5,621 nt of DNA, taken from positions 1-5,621 of the forward strand of contig DJHY01000108.1 in assembly GCA_002433335.1 (NCBI GenBank), given 5' to 3'. The position numbers and the translations under genes were made by a program. The notes under the pieces were generated by a model. The model did no database searches. It worked only from the letters and a program-made list of their open reading frames with translations, and had not been told where the DNA came from. This document shows positions 1 to 5,621 of this stretch, one piece after another. This DNA is from Rhodospirillaceae bacterium UBA6608. GTDB taxonomy: Bacteria > Pseudomonadota > Alphaproteobacteria > Rhodospirillales_A > Casp-alpha2. Numbering within the stretch: the stretch's first letter is position 1; the number at the start of each line of letters is the position of its first letter.

Positions 1-222
1 GTGTTCCTCCAGCCGGTTGATGCAACGGATCATGGTCGACTTGCCGGACCCCGACGGGCCGCAGATCACGATGCGTTCCTTCGACTTCACGGTCAGGTTG
101 ATATTCTTGAGGACGTGGAAGTCCCCATACCATTTGTGCATGCCGCGGATCAGGATGATGTCTTCCTTGCCTTTGGAGGAACCGATGGTCCCGGTCGGCG
201 CGGCGGTTTGCATTTCAGCCAT
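1..222 (-). CDS. aapP: General L-amino-acid ABC transporter ATP-binding protein AapP, N-terminal part (cut by left window edge)
   Basis: This is the ATPase of the Aap polar amino-acid uptake system, acting on the cytoplasmic face of the inner membrane. Only the first 74 codons lie in the window; the rest runs off the left edge. The visible part has an aromatic A-loop region (HKWYGDFHVL, residues 29-38) and a perfect Walker A motif GPSGSGKST (55-63). It continues into MIRCINRLEEH, as in polar amino-acid transporter ATPases of the GlnQ/HisP/AapP group. Walker B, the signature motif and the H-loop fall outside the window. The ATG at 222 is preceded by AAAGGAG (complement of 232-238) at 9 nt spacing, and this site overlaps the aapM stop. 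The gene starts 15 bp after aapM, so it should be co-transcribed and possibly translationally coupled. The first 20 or so residues precede the conserved domain and look low in complexity. The family call is secure; the exact symbol rests mainly on the aapJQM genes upstream. Confidence 0.93.
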   Translation of the reverse strand, partial: MAEMQTAAPTGTIGSSKGKEDIILIRGMHKWYGDFHVLKNINLTVKSKERIVICGPSGSGKSTMIRCINRLEEH

Positions 223-237
223 GTCTGGTGGCTCCTT

Positions 238-1377
238 TTAATGACCCGTGTGCAGCTTCTTCTCGAGGTACAGGGAGTACCGCGACATCAGGAAGCAGCT
301 CACGAAGAAGAAGATAGCGACGAAGACGTAGACCTCGGTCGACAGTCCGTTCCATGCACTGTCGGCCAGCGATGACCGACCGATGCCCAGGATGTCGAGC
401 CGGCCGATGACGATGACCAGGGTCGTATCCTTGTAGAGGGCGATGAACGTGTTGACGATGCCGGGGATCGAGATCTTCAACGCCTGCGGCAGGATGATCA
501 GGCGCATGGCCTGCCAATACTTCAGCCCCATGGCGTCGGCGGCTTCGTACTGGCCTTTCGGAATGGCCTGCAGGCCGCCGCGGATCACTTCGGCCATATA
601 GCCGGAAGCGAACAACGTGACCATGATCAGCATGCGAACCAGAAGGTCGAAGTTGGTTCCCGGCGGCACGAAGTAACTGAGCATCACCGCCGCGACGAAC
701 AGCAGCGTGATCAGCGGCACCCCGCGAATGAACTCGATGAACGAAACGCAGAGAACGCGGATGATCGGCAAATGCGACTGCCGTCCGAGGGCAAGACAGA
801 TGCCGATCGGCAACGAGAACGAGATACCGGTCACGCCGATGATGACGTTGAGCATCAGCCCGCCGAATTGGTCCGTCGCAACGTGCTCCAGGCCGAAAAT
901 CCCCCCGACCAGCAAGACCCCGGCGATCACCGGGAAGCAGGCCGTGTAGATCAGCCACTTGCCCCGCTGCGGCACCTGATCGAACAGAACAGGCACCAAG
1001 GCAACGACCAGAAGGATTGCCGACAGGTTGACCCGCCAGCGTTCCGGCTCGGGATAGAAGCCATAGATGAACAGTTGCAGGCGGCTGCCGATAAATGCCC
1101 AACAGGCCCCCGCCGCCTGGGCTTCGCAGTCCTTTCGGGACTCGCCCGTATAGGCGGCGTCGATGAACAGCCAGTCGATCAGCGGCGGGACGATCTTGTA
1201 GATCAGATAGAACGTCAGCAGCGTCAACAAGGTATTGGTGACGGATCCGAACAGATTGGTTCGAACCCAATGGATCGGCCCCTTGACCGAAGACGGCGCC
1301 GGCCAGCTCGGGTGTTCACCCGGCTCGTAGGCGTTTTCCAGACCAGGGGTCATATCGGGATTGTGCGTGGTTGCCAT
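238..1377 (-). CDS. aapM: General L-amino-acid ABC transporter permease AapM
   Basis: One of two inner-membrane permease subunits of the Aap (Bzt-like) amino-acid importer; it should pair with AapQ to form the channel. It has 379 residues, about the usual AapM/BztC length and much longer than simple HisM-type permeases. After a polar N-terminus (1-40) there is a hydrophobic segment near 45-66. A loop follows with a DC..Q..GACWAFI pattern (83-96), then membrane segments near 118-133, 141-162, 173-197, 210-235, 246-262, 300-325 and 348-365. The transporter EAA loop, which contacts the ATPase, is at 278-299 (EAADAMGLKYW through LPQA). The C-terminus is short and basic (LEKKLHTGH). The ATG at 1377 has a strong site GGGGAGG (complement of 1383-1389) 5 nt upstream that sits in the 12-bp gap after aapQ. 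No frameshift or missing motif was seen. BztC is the nearest alternative name. Confidence 0.95.
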   Translation of the reverse strand: MATTHNPDMTPGLENAYEPGEHPSWPAPSSVKGPIHWVRTNLFGSVTNTLLTLLTFYLIYKIVPPLIDWLFIDAAYTGESRKDCEAQAAGACWAFIGSRLQLFIYGFYPEPERWRVNLSAILLVVALVPVLFDQVPQRGKWLIYTACFPVIAGVLLVGGIFGLEHVATDQFGGLMLNVIIGVTGISFSLPIGICLALGRQSHLPIIRVLCVSFIEFIRGVPLITLLFVAAVMLSYFVPPGTNFDLLVRMLIMVTLFASGYMAEVIRGGLQAIPKGQYEAADAMGLKYWQAMRLIILPQALKISIPGIVNTFIALYKDTTLVIVIGRLDILGIGRSSLADSAWNGLSTEVYVFVAIFFFVSCFLMSRYSLYLEKKLHTGH

Positions 1378-1389
1378 TGGTCCCTCCCC

Positions 1390-2601
1390 TTACCGTTCGA
1401 TCAGCGCGATGCGCTTGTTGTACCAGTTCATGAAGGCCGAAATGACCAGCGAGAAACTGAGGTAAATCAGCAGCACGATGATCATGGTCTCCATCTCCTT
1501 ACCCGTCTGCATCAACGAGATGCCGCCGATGGTGGCCACGATGTCCATGTAGCCGATGGCGATGGCGAGCGAGGAGTTCTTGGTCAGGTTCAGGTACTGG
1601 CTGGCGAGCGGCGGGATGATCACCCGCAGGGCCTGCGGGATGATGACCAGAGACAGCGTGCGGTTCCGTTGCAGGCCCAAGGCCCCGGCGGCTTCCCACT
1701 GGCCCTTGGAAATCGCCATGATGCCGGAGCGCACGATTTCCGCGATGAAGGCCGAGGTATAGAACGACAGCGCCAGCCATAGGGCCAGGAACTCCGGCAA
1801 CATCACGACGCCGCCCTGCAGGTTGAAGCGACCCATCTTCGGCAGTTCCCAGGTCAACGGAGCACCGGAGATCAGGAACACGATCAACGGCAGACCGACG
1901 ATGATGCCCAGGGAAATCAAGGCCACTGGATAAATGCGGCCCGTCGCTTCCTGTTGTTTCTTCGCCCATTGGCGGAAGATCACGGCGCCGACGACGGCAA
2001 CCGCAAAAGCGATCACAGTAAAGACGAAGCCCTCATGAAACTCCGGCTTCGGCGCATAGACACCGCGGTTGGTCAGGAACAAAGCCTCGCCGACGCTTAG
2101 CGCCTGTTTTGGCAGCGGCAGAAAATGCACGATGATCCCGTGGATCAACAGAATGTGCAGAAGCACGGGAACGTTTCGCGTGAATTCGATGAACACATAA
2201 ACGATGCGCGACGCCAGCCAGTTGTTGGACAGGCGGATGACACCGAGAATGAACCCAAGGATCGTCGCCGTGATGATACCGCAGACGGCCACCAGGGCCG
2301 TGTTCAGTATCCCGACCAGCATTGCCCGGAAATGCGACGATCGAGAGGTATATTCGATCAGTGTTTGGTTGATGTCGTAGGACGCGGGTTCCTGCAGAAA
2401 ATCGAAGCTGAACGTCTTGCCCAGCGCATGCAGGTTCAGCACCGCGTTGTTAATGATATAGGCGAAAAAAGCGAACAGCAGGGTCATCGTCAAAATTTGA
2501 ATGATGACCGAGCGGGTCTCTTTGTTTCGCCAGAGTTTGATCAGCACATTCGGGTTTCCCTTCTGTGCCGTCACGCTTCCTTGATCCACAGTCGTGGTCA
2601 C
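1390..2601 (-). CDS. aapQ: General L-amino-acid ABC transporter permease AapQ
   Basis: Second inner-membrane permease of the Aap system, 403 residues, a normal length for AapQ/BztB. The cytoplasmic N-terminus (1-30) leads into a first membrane segment near 32-52. The conserved permease core begins near 94 (MLVGILNTALVAV) and continues with FIEFTRNVPVLLHI (137-150). A family-specific middle region (about 160-265) carries two further hydrophobic stretches, near 191-209 and 224-245. The second core half holds SFYTSAFIAEIVRSGI (279-294) and the EAA loop, EAAGALGL to IPQAL (303-325), which should dock on AapP. A last hydrophobic segment lies at 371-392. The start is GTG, because no ATG lies near the beginning of the frame and an AGGGGG site sits just upstream. 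The gene is separated from aapJ by 180 bp containing a hairpin, but from aapM by only 12 bp. BztB is the alternative name; the family call is firm. Confidence 0.95.
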   Translation of the reverse strand: MTTTVDQGSVTAQKGNPNVLIKLWRNKETRSVIIQILTMTLLFAFFAYIINNAVLNLHALGKTFSFDFLQEPASYDINQTLIEYTSRSSHFRAMLVGILNTALVAVCGIITATILGFILGVIRLSNNWLASRIVYVFIEFTRNVPVLLHILLIHGIIVHFLPLPKQALSVGEALFLTNRGVYAPKPEFHEGFVFTVIAFAVAVVGAVIFRQWAKKQQEATGRIYPVALISLGIIVGLPLIVFLISGAPLTWELPKMGRFNLQGGVVMLPEFLALWLALSFYTSAFIAEIVRSGIMAISKGQWEAAGALGLQRNRTLSLVIIPQALRVIIPPLASQYLNLTKNSSLAIAIGYMDIVATIGGISLMQTGKEMETMIIVLLIYLSFSLVISAFMNWYNKRIALIER

Positions 2602-2606
2602 GTCAG

Positions 2607-2612
2607 CCCCCT
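2607..2612 (-). promoter_or_regulatory. Ribosome binding site deciding the GTG start of aapQ
   Basis: The minus strand reads AGGGGG here, 5 nt before the GTG at 2601-2599. The reading is ACAGGGGGCTGACGTG. Spacing is short but workable. A second GTG at codon 5 of the same frame has no better site, so the upstream GTG is preferred. A weak GTG start after a transcriptional hairpin would fit lower output of permease than of binding protein; this is inference. Confidence 0.6.
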
Positions 2613-2717
2613 GTCGTTATTGGGCGGTTCAATAAAAACCTTACCGGTGTTCCGCCGCGTTTTTTCCCTCCCAAGAGCACGGAAGGGTGTTTTTGATTTT
2701 CGGCCCCTAAAACGAAC

Positions 2718-2747
2718 ACGCGCCGGGGGGAAGCCCGCCCGGCGCGT
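2718..2747 (-). terminator. GC-rich hairpin after aapJ: attenuator or leaky terminator
   Basis: Perfect 10-bp inverted arms, ACGCGCCGGG and CCCGGCGCGT (2718-2727 and 2738-2747), enclose a 10-nt loop in which GGG and CCC can pair further. On the aapJ transcript the hairpin lies 34 nt after the stop codon and is followed by GTTCGTTTTA, so the U-run has only four residues. It looks like a partial terminator or an mRNA 3'-end stabiliser between aapJ and aapQ. Such hairpins are common after the binding-protein gene of ABC importer operons, where the binding protein is needed in excess. There is no U-run on the opposite strand, so it should act on the aap transcript. Confidence 0.7.
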
Positions 2748-2781
2748 ATCGTCTTAAGTCGTATGCACGGCTATGCCCGGC

Positions 2782-3801
2782 TTACCGGAACGGCGGCGCG
2801 TACTGCAAACCACCATTGGTGTATTGGGCGTTCATGCCACGCTCCAGGCCGATCGGGGTCTTCGTGCCGAGGTTCCGCTCGAAGACTTCGCCGTAGTTGC
2901 CCGAGGTTTTAATGGCGCGCAGGGCCCATTGTTTGTCCAGGCCGAGCATACCGCCCAGGTCGCCTTCGGCGCCCAGCATACGGGCAACGTCGGGGTTCGG
3001 CGGGTTCTTGACCATCTCGTCGGCATTACCGGCCGTAACGCCGGATTCTTCCGCCTGGATCAGCGCGAACACCGTCCAACGCACGATGTCTTCCCACTGG
3101 TTGTCGCCATGGCGAACCACCGGGCCCAGGGGCTCCTTGGAGATGATTTCCGGCAGGATCACGTGATCCGACGGCTTCTCGAAGGTCGCGCGGGTGGCGG
3201 CCAGGCCCGAGGCGTCCGTGGTGTACGCGTCGCAGCGGTCGGCCAGATAGTTCTTACGCGCTTCGGTGTTGTCTTCGATCGGCACCGGAACGTACTTGAT
3301 CTTGTTGGTGCGGAAGAAGTCGGCAAGGTTCAGCTCGGTCGTGGTGCCGGTCTGGATGCAGACGGTCGCACCGTCCAGTTCCTTGGCGCTTTTGACGCCC
3401 TTGTCCTTGCGGATGATGAAGCCCTGGCCATCGTAGTAGGTCGGGTGGATGAAGGTCAGCTTCACATCGACGTCGCGGACGAAGGTCCAGGTCGTGTTAC
3501 GGAAGATAACGTCGCCTTCCTTCGAGTTCAGCAGCGTGAACCGGGTTTTACCGGTCGCCGGAATGAATTTGACCTTTTCGCCGTCCCCCAGGACCGCGGC
3601 GGCCACCGAACGGCACATGTCCGCATCGAAGCCGGACCAACGGCCATTGGCGTCGGTATACGAGAACCCGGGCAGGCCGGTGTTCACGATGCAATGCAGG
3701 ATACCGCGCGCCTTCACGTCTTCCAGCGTGCCCGCATGGGCCCCCGACGCGATGCTGACAGCCGCGATGGCGGCTGCTGCGAAACTTGCTCGCTTGATCA
3801 T
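2782..3801 (-). CDS. aapJ: General L-amino-acid ABC transporter periplasmic substrate-binding protein AapJ
   Basis: Periplasmic receptor of the Aap importer, a family 3 solute-binding protein that captures a broad set of L-amino acids. It has 339 residues, the usual length. A Sec signal peptide is clear: basic MIKR, an alanine-rich core (5-19), and a likely cut after AHA (23/24). The mature protein shows the family 3 signature GFDADMCRSVAAAV (57-70), the AapJ/BztA-type RNTTWT block (101-106), CIQTGTTTELNLADFF (148-163) and DRCDAYTTD (188-196). The C-terminus is characteristic: GNYGEVFERNLG (301-312) and a final GGLQYAPPFR. Cysteines at 37, 63, 148 and 190 could form disulfides (inference). 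The ATG at 3801 has AGGGAG (complement of 3812-3817) 10 nt upstream. The gene is first in the operon and diverges from metC, so its promoter must lie in the shared intergenic region. BztA is the alternative name. Confidence 0.96.
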   Translation of the reverse strand: MIKRASFAAAAIAAVSIASGAHAGTLEDVKARGILHCIVNTGLPGFSYTDANGRWSGFDADMCRSVAAAVLGDGEKVKFIPATGKTRFTLLNSKEGDVIFRNTTWTFVRDVDVKLTFIHPTYYDGQGFIIRKDKGVKSAKELDGATVCIQTGTTTELNLADFFRTNKIKYVPVPIEDNTEARKNYLADRCDAYTTDASGLAATRATFEKPSDHVILPEIISKEPLGPVVRHGDNQWEDIVRWTVFALIQAEESGVTAGNADEMVKNPPNPDVARMLGAEGDLGGMLGLDKQWALRAIKTSGNYGEVFERNLGTKTPIGLERGMNAQYTNGGLQYAPPFR

Positions 3802-3851
3802 AGGTTAAGTACTCCCTGGCTATCTGAAATTTGGTTTGTTGCCTTGTTTTC

Positions 3852-3880
3852 CGCGGGCATTCGGTTATCCCGCACCCGCG
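3852..3880. repeat. Dyad CGCGGG-N17-CCCGCG in the aapJ upstream region
   Basis: The arms are 3852-3857 and 3875-3880. An internal CCCGC (3869-3873) could pair with the left arm instead, so two alternative foldings exist on RNA. The site lies 51-79 bp before the aapJ start, so it may be in the aapJ leader or act as an operator. The function is unknown. Confidence 0.35.
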
Positions 3881-3948
3881 AACATTAATAGCCGTAACAT
3901 AACCTACAAAAAACTCTCAAGCGAGAATGATTGTCTAATATGCCCGCC

Positions 3949-3967
3949 GCACCCGCCGAAATGGTGC
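3949..3967. repeat. Inverted repeat GCACC-N9-GGTGC between aapJ and metC
   Basis: The left arm GCACC (3949-3953) and right arm GGTGC (3963-3967) are perfect inverted repeats. On the minus strand this reads TGCACC, nine bases, GGTGCG. The half-sites match those of NtrC, whose known sites are GCACC-N5-GGTGC, but the spacer is four bases too long. It lies about 150-165 bp before aapJ, where an activator site could sit. A chance occurrence is quite possible. Confidence 0.25.
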
Positions 3968-4033
3968 AGCGCACACGCGCAACGCCTTGCGAAAACATGG
4001 TTTCTCGCTATCTTGCCAAAATCTTCCGATCCG

Positions 4034-4052
4034 CCACCAATCCACCACCAAT
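4034..4052 (+). repeat. Short direct repeat CCACCAAT in the metC leader
   Basis: CCACCAAT occurs at 4034-4041 and 4045-4052, 11 bases apart, immediately before the metC ribosome binding site. The stretch is C/A-rich and poor in G, so the leader should be unstructured there and leave the ribosome site open. It is probably simple sequence without a dedicated regulator. Confidence 0.3.
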
Positions 4053-4057
4053 TCGCC

Positions 4058-4062
4058 AAGGA
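4058..4062 (+). promoter_or_regulatory. Ribosome binding site deciding the metC start
   Basis: AAGGA lies 9 nt before the ATG at 4072, good spacing. The frame stays open upstream to a TTG at 3931, with ATGs at 3940, 3961 and 3997, but none of these has a comparable site. The protein similarity also begins just after 4072. The downstream ATG is therefore chosen. Confidence 0.8.
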
Positions 4063-4071
4063 CGCCCGGCC

Positions 4072-5262
4072 ATGAGCAAGAAACCCCGCCGCAAGGACAC
4101 CCTGATCACCCATGCGGCGATGAAGCCCTGGGACAACGAGGGCATCCCCAATCCGCCGGTCTATTACGCGTCCACCGTATTGTTCCCAACCGTTGAAGAG
4201 TTCCAAACCCGGGACAGCGCCCCCTATCGCGGGGTGCAATACGGGCGCTCGGGCACACCGACGCAGTTCGCATTGGAAGAGGCCGTGACGGCCCTGTACG
4301 AAGGCGCGCACAAGACCGTGACCTTCCCGTCCGGCATCGGTGCGATCGCCGCCGCGACCATCACCTTCCTGAAGCATGGCGACCATGTGCTGTTCGCGGA
4401 TTCAGTCTACGGCCCGACGCGCAAGCGGGTCGGTCAGAACCTGTTGGCCCGTGCGGGGATCGAGGTCGAATACTACGACCCGCTGATCGGCGCCGGGATC
4501 GCGGACAAGGTCAAATCGAACACCCGCATGATCTACATGGAATCCCCGGGCTCCCACACCTTCGAGATGCAGGACGTTCCGGCCATCACCAAGGTCGCGC
4601 GGGACCGCGAGATCCTAACCGTGATCGACAACACCTGGCCGTCGGCGTTCTTCTGCAACCCGTTTGCGTTGGGTGTCGACATCGTGCTGGAGGCCGGGAC
4701 CAAATACCTCTGCGGCCATTCCGACGCCATGCTGGGCACGGTTTCGGTCAAGACCGAGGAACAGTTCCAGGCCCTGAAGACCATGCAAAGCACCCTGGGC
4801 TCGCGCGCCGGACCCGACGAATGTTATCTGGCGCTGCGCGGTATCCGCACGCTGTCGGTCCGCATGGAACGGCATCAGAAAAACGGTCTACAAGTCGCGA
4901 GCTGGCTGGAAACCCGGCCCGAGGTTGCCAAGGTGCTATATCCTGCCCTGCCCTCGGACCCCGGCCATGCCCTGTGGAAACGCGACCAGACCGGCGCGTC
5001 GTCCCTGTTCGCGGTGATGCTCGACGCCAAGTACACCAAGGAAGCCATGGCCGCGATGGTCGACGGGCTGGACCTGTTCGGCATCGGCGCCAGCTGGGGC
5101 GGTTTCGAAAGCCTGGCGATCCCCATCAATCCGAAGGGATCGCGCACCGCCGTGGCCTGGCCCCATGACAACGTGATGATTCGTCTCCATATCGGGTTGG
5201 AGGATCCGCAGGATCTGATCGACGATCTGGAAGAGGGTTTCGCGCGGCTCAACGCCGCCTGA
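4072..5262 (+). CDS. metC: Cystathionine beta-lyase (PLP-dependent)
   Basis: Cytoplasmic PLP enzyme that cleaves L-cystathionine to homocysteine, pyruvate and ammonia in the transsulfuration route to methionine. It has 396 residues from the ATG at 4072, normal for the Cys/Met metabolism PLP family. Visible landmarks are [14 protein letters not shown] (27-40) and YGRSGTPTQ (57-65), whose Tyr57 and Arg59 match the phosphate-contacting residues of the neighbouring subunit. PSGIGAI (86-92) and VIDNTWP (184-190) follow; Asp186 should hold the pyridine nitrogen. [12 protein letters not shown] (209-220) contains the Schiff-base Lys211. SWGGFESL (341-348) favours a beta-lyase over a gamma-lyase or synthase, and RLHIGLEDP (371-379) carries the carboxylate-binding Arg371. 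It diverges from aapJ and is followed 16 bp later by hisI, so the two are probably co-transcribed. Some relatives also act as cysteine desulfhydrases, so side activity is possible. Confidence 0.94.
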   Translation: MSKKPRRKDTLITHAAMKPWDNEGIPNPPVYYASTVLFPTVEEFQTRDSAPYRGVQYGRSGTPTQFALEEAVTALYEGAHKTVTFPSGIGAIAAATITFLKHGDHVLFADSVYGPTRKRVGQNLLARAGIEVEYYDPLIGAGIADKVKSNTRMIYMESPGSHTFEMQDVPAITKVARDREILTVIDNTWPSAFFCNPFALGVDIVLEAGTKYLCGHSDAMLGTVSVKTEEQFQALKTMQSTLGSRAGPDECYLALRGIRTLSVRMERHQKNGLQVASWLETRPEVAKVLYPALPSDPGHALWKRDQTGASSLFAVMLDAKYTKEAMAAMVDGLDLFGIGASWGGFESLAIPINPKGSRTAVAWPHDNVMIRLHIGLEDPQDLIDDLEEGFARLNAA

Positions 5263-5278
5263 GAAAAGGCACGGAAAA

Positions 5279-5621
5279 ATGAGTAACGATGTGGCGGCGC
5301 AGGTCATCGCCCGCCTTAAATTCAACGATGCCGGGCTGATCCCCGCCATCGCCCAGCAATACGACACCGGCGAAATGCTGATGATGGCCTGGATGAACGC
5401 GGACGCCGTCCGCGAAACCCTTGCCACCGGGCGGGCCTGCTATTTCTCGCGCTCGCGCGGAAAATTGTGGCGCAAGGGCGAAACCTCGGGCCAGGTGCAG
5501 GACCTTAAGGAATTCCGCTTCGACTGCGACGAGGACACGGTCCTGCTGATGGTCGATCAAACCGGCGTGGCCTGCCACACAGGGCGGCACAATTGCTTCT
5601 TCAACGCCGTGCGCGACGGGG
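5279..5621 (+). CDS. hisI: Phosphoribosyl-AMP cyclohydrolase HisI (cut by right window edge)
   Basis: Histidine-biosynthesis enzyme that opens the purine ring of phosphoribosyl-AMP, third step of the pathway, in the cytoplasm. From the ATG at 5279, 114 codons are present with no stop before the window ends; little should be missing, since stand-alone HisI is usually about 110-140 residues. Landmarks are [10 protein letters not shown] (31-40), [20 protein letters not shown] (53-72), FDCDED (81-86) and [12 protein letters not shown] (97-108). Asp82, Asp84 and Asp86 match the metal-binding aspartates of the family. Cys83, Cys99 and Cys106 keep the 16- and 7-residue spacing of the zinc ligands in the archaeal HisI structure. 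There is no sign so far of a fused HisE domain, though the end is unseen. The start has AAAAGG (5264-5269) 9 nt upstream. Only 16 bp separate it from metC, suggesting one transcript. Confidence 0.94.
   Translation, partial: MSNDVAAQVIARLKFNDAGLIPAIAQQYDTGEMLMMAWMNADAVRETLATGRACYFSRSRGKLWRKGETSGQVQDLKEFRFDCDEDTVLLMVDQTGVACHTGRHNCFFNAVRDG

Larger units (their letters stand above)
3802..4071. promoter_or_regulatory. Divergent aapJ/metC intergenic control region
   Basis: This 270-bp gap between the aapJ and metC starts must carry promoters for both directions. Its middle (about 3881-3941) is AT-rich compared with the coding DNA. On the plus strand TAATAT (3936-3941) could be a -10 for metC, but no good -35 lies 16-18 bp before it. 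On the minus strand TATTAA (complement of 3885-3890) could be a -10 for aapJ, also without a convincing -35. No sigma-54 pattern (GG and GC at the usual spacing) was found by eye. Short dyads occur at 3852-3880, 3915-3926 and 3949-3967. A 9-bp direct repeat, CGCACCCGC, occurs at 3871-3879 and 3948-3956. No SAM-II riboswitch, known ahead of some alphaproteobacterial methionine genes, was recognised. Exact promoter positions are not established. Confidence 0.5.

Noticed and set aside
772..1782. 336-codon plus-strand open frame across aapM and aapQ
   Set aside because: The translation is rich in Arg, Asp, Gln and His with no domain, spans two real genes in antisense, and lacks a ribosome site; a compositional shadow.
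2666..2700. Plus-strand stem CCCTCCC/GGAAGGG followed by a T-rich run, resembling a terminator
   Set aside because: The stem has a C-A mismatch on that strand and no plus-strand gene ends here. On the aap strand the run after the stem is A, not U, so it would not terminate the operon.
2125..2757. 210-codon plus-strand open frame ending in the aapJ-aapQ spacer
   Set aside because: Mostly antisense to aapQ, low-complexity polar translation, no ribosome site or family resemblance.
2773..3888. 371-codon open frame on the plus strand opposite aapJ
   Set aside because: It is fully antisense to a well-supported binding-protein gene, has no recognisable domain, and its composition is what third-position GC bias on the other strand produces.
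3915..3926. Dyad TCTC-AAGC-GAGA as a LysR-type (T-N11-A) operator
   Set aside because: The spacing is T-N10-A and the arms are only 4 bp, so chance explains it as well as any regulator.
3802..4071. Possible SAM-type riboswitch ahead of metC
   Set aside because: No conserved SAM-II or SAM-I core sequence was recognised; the leader near the start codon is C/A-rich and appears unstructured. A covariance-model search would settle it.

Overview
The window is ordinary core-metabolism DNA of a proteobacterium, most likely an alphaproteobacterium, perhaps a Rhodospirillales-like lineage. That placement rests on three things: recognisable AapJ, AapQ, AapM and AapP proteins of the general L-amino-acid ABC transporter, which is typical of Alphaproteobacteria; a cystathionine beta-lyase gene beside aapJ; and GC-rich codon use. 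No mobile element, tRNA, rRNA, CRISPR array or phage gene was seen.

The left two thirds is a minus-strand operon, read right to left. It starts with aapJ (periplasmic binding protein, 3801-2782). A 180-bp spacer follows, with a GC-rich hairpin just after the aapJ stop. Then come aapQ (permease, GTG start, 2601-1390), aapM (permease, 1377-238) and the first 74 codons of aapP (ATPase, 222-1, cut by the window edge). The last three genes are only 12 and 15 bp apart. AapJ should capture amino acids in the periplasm, AapQ and AapM form the membrane channel, and AapP drives uptake with ATP.

An intergenic region of about 270 bp (3802-4071) separates aapJ from a plus-strand pair: metC (4072-5262) and, 16 bp later, hisI (5279 to the right edge, incomplete). 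The region must hold both divergent promoters. It has an AT-rich core flanked by short dyads, one of which resembles an NtrC-type site with non-canonical spacing. MetC and HisI act in methionine and histidine biosynthesis, so the locus pairs amino-acid uptake with amino-acid synthesis.

I found no new biological system here. The points worth a second look are regulatory: the aapJ-aapQ hairpin, the dyads in the divergent region, and the metC-hisI linkage. The long open frames antisense to the aap genes are compositional shadows.
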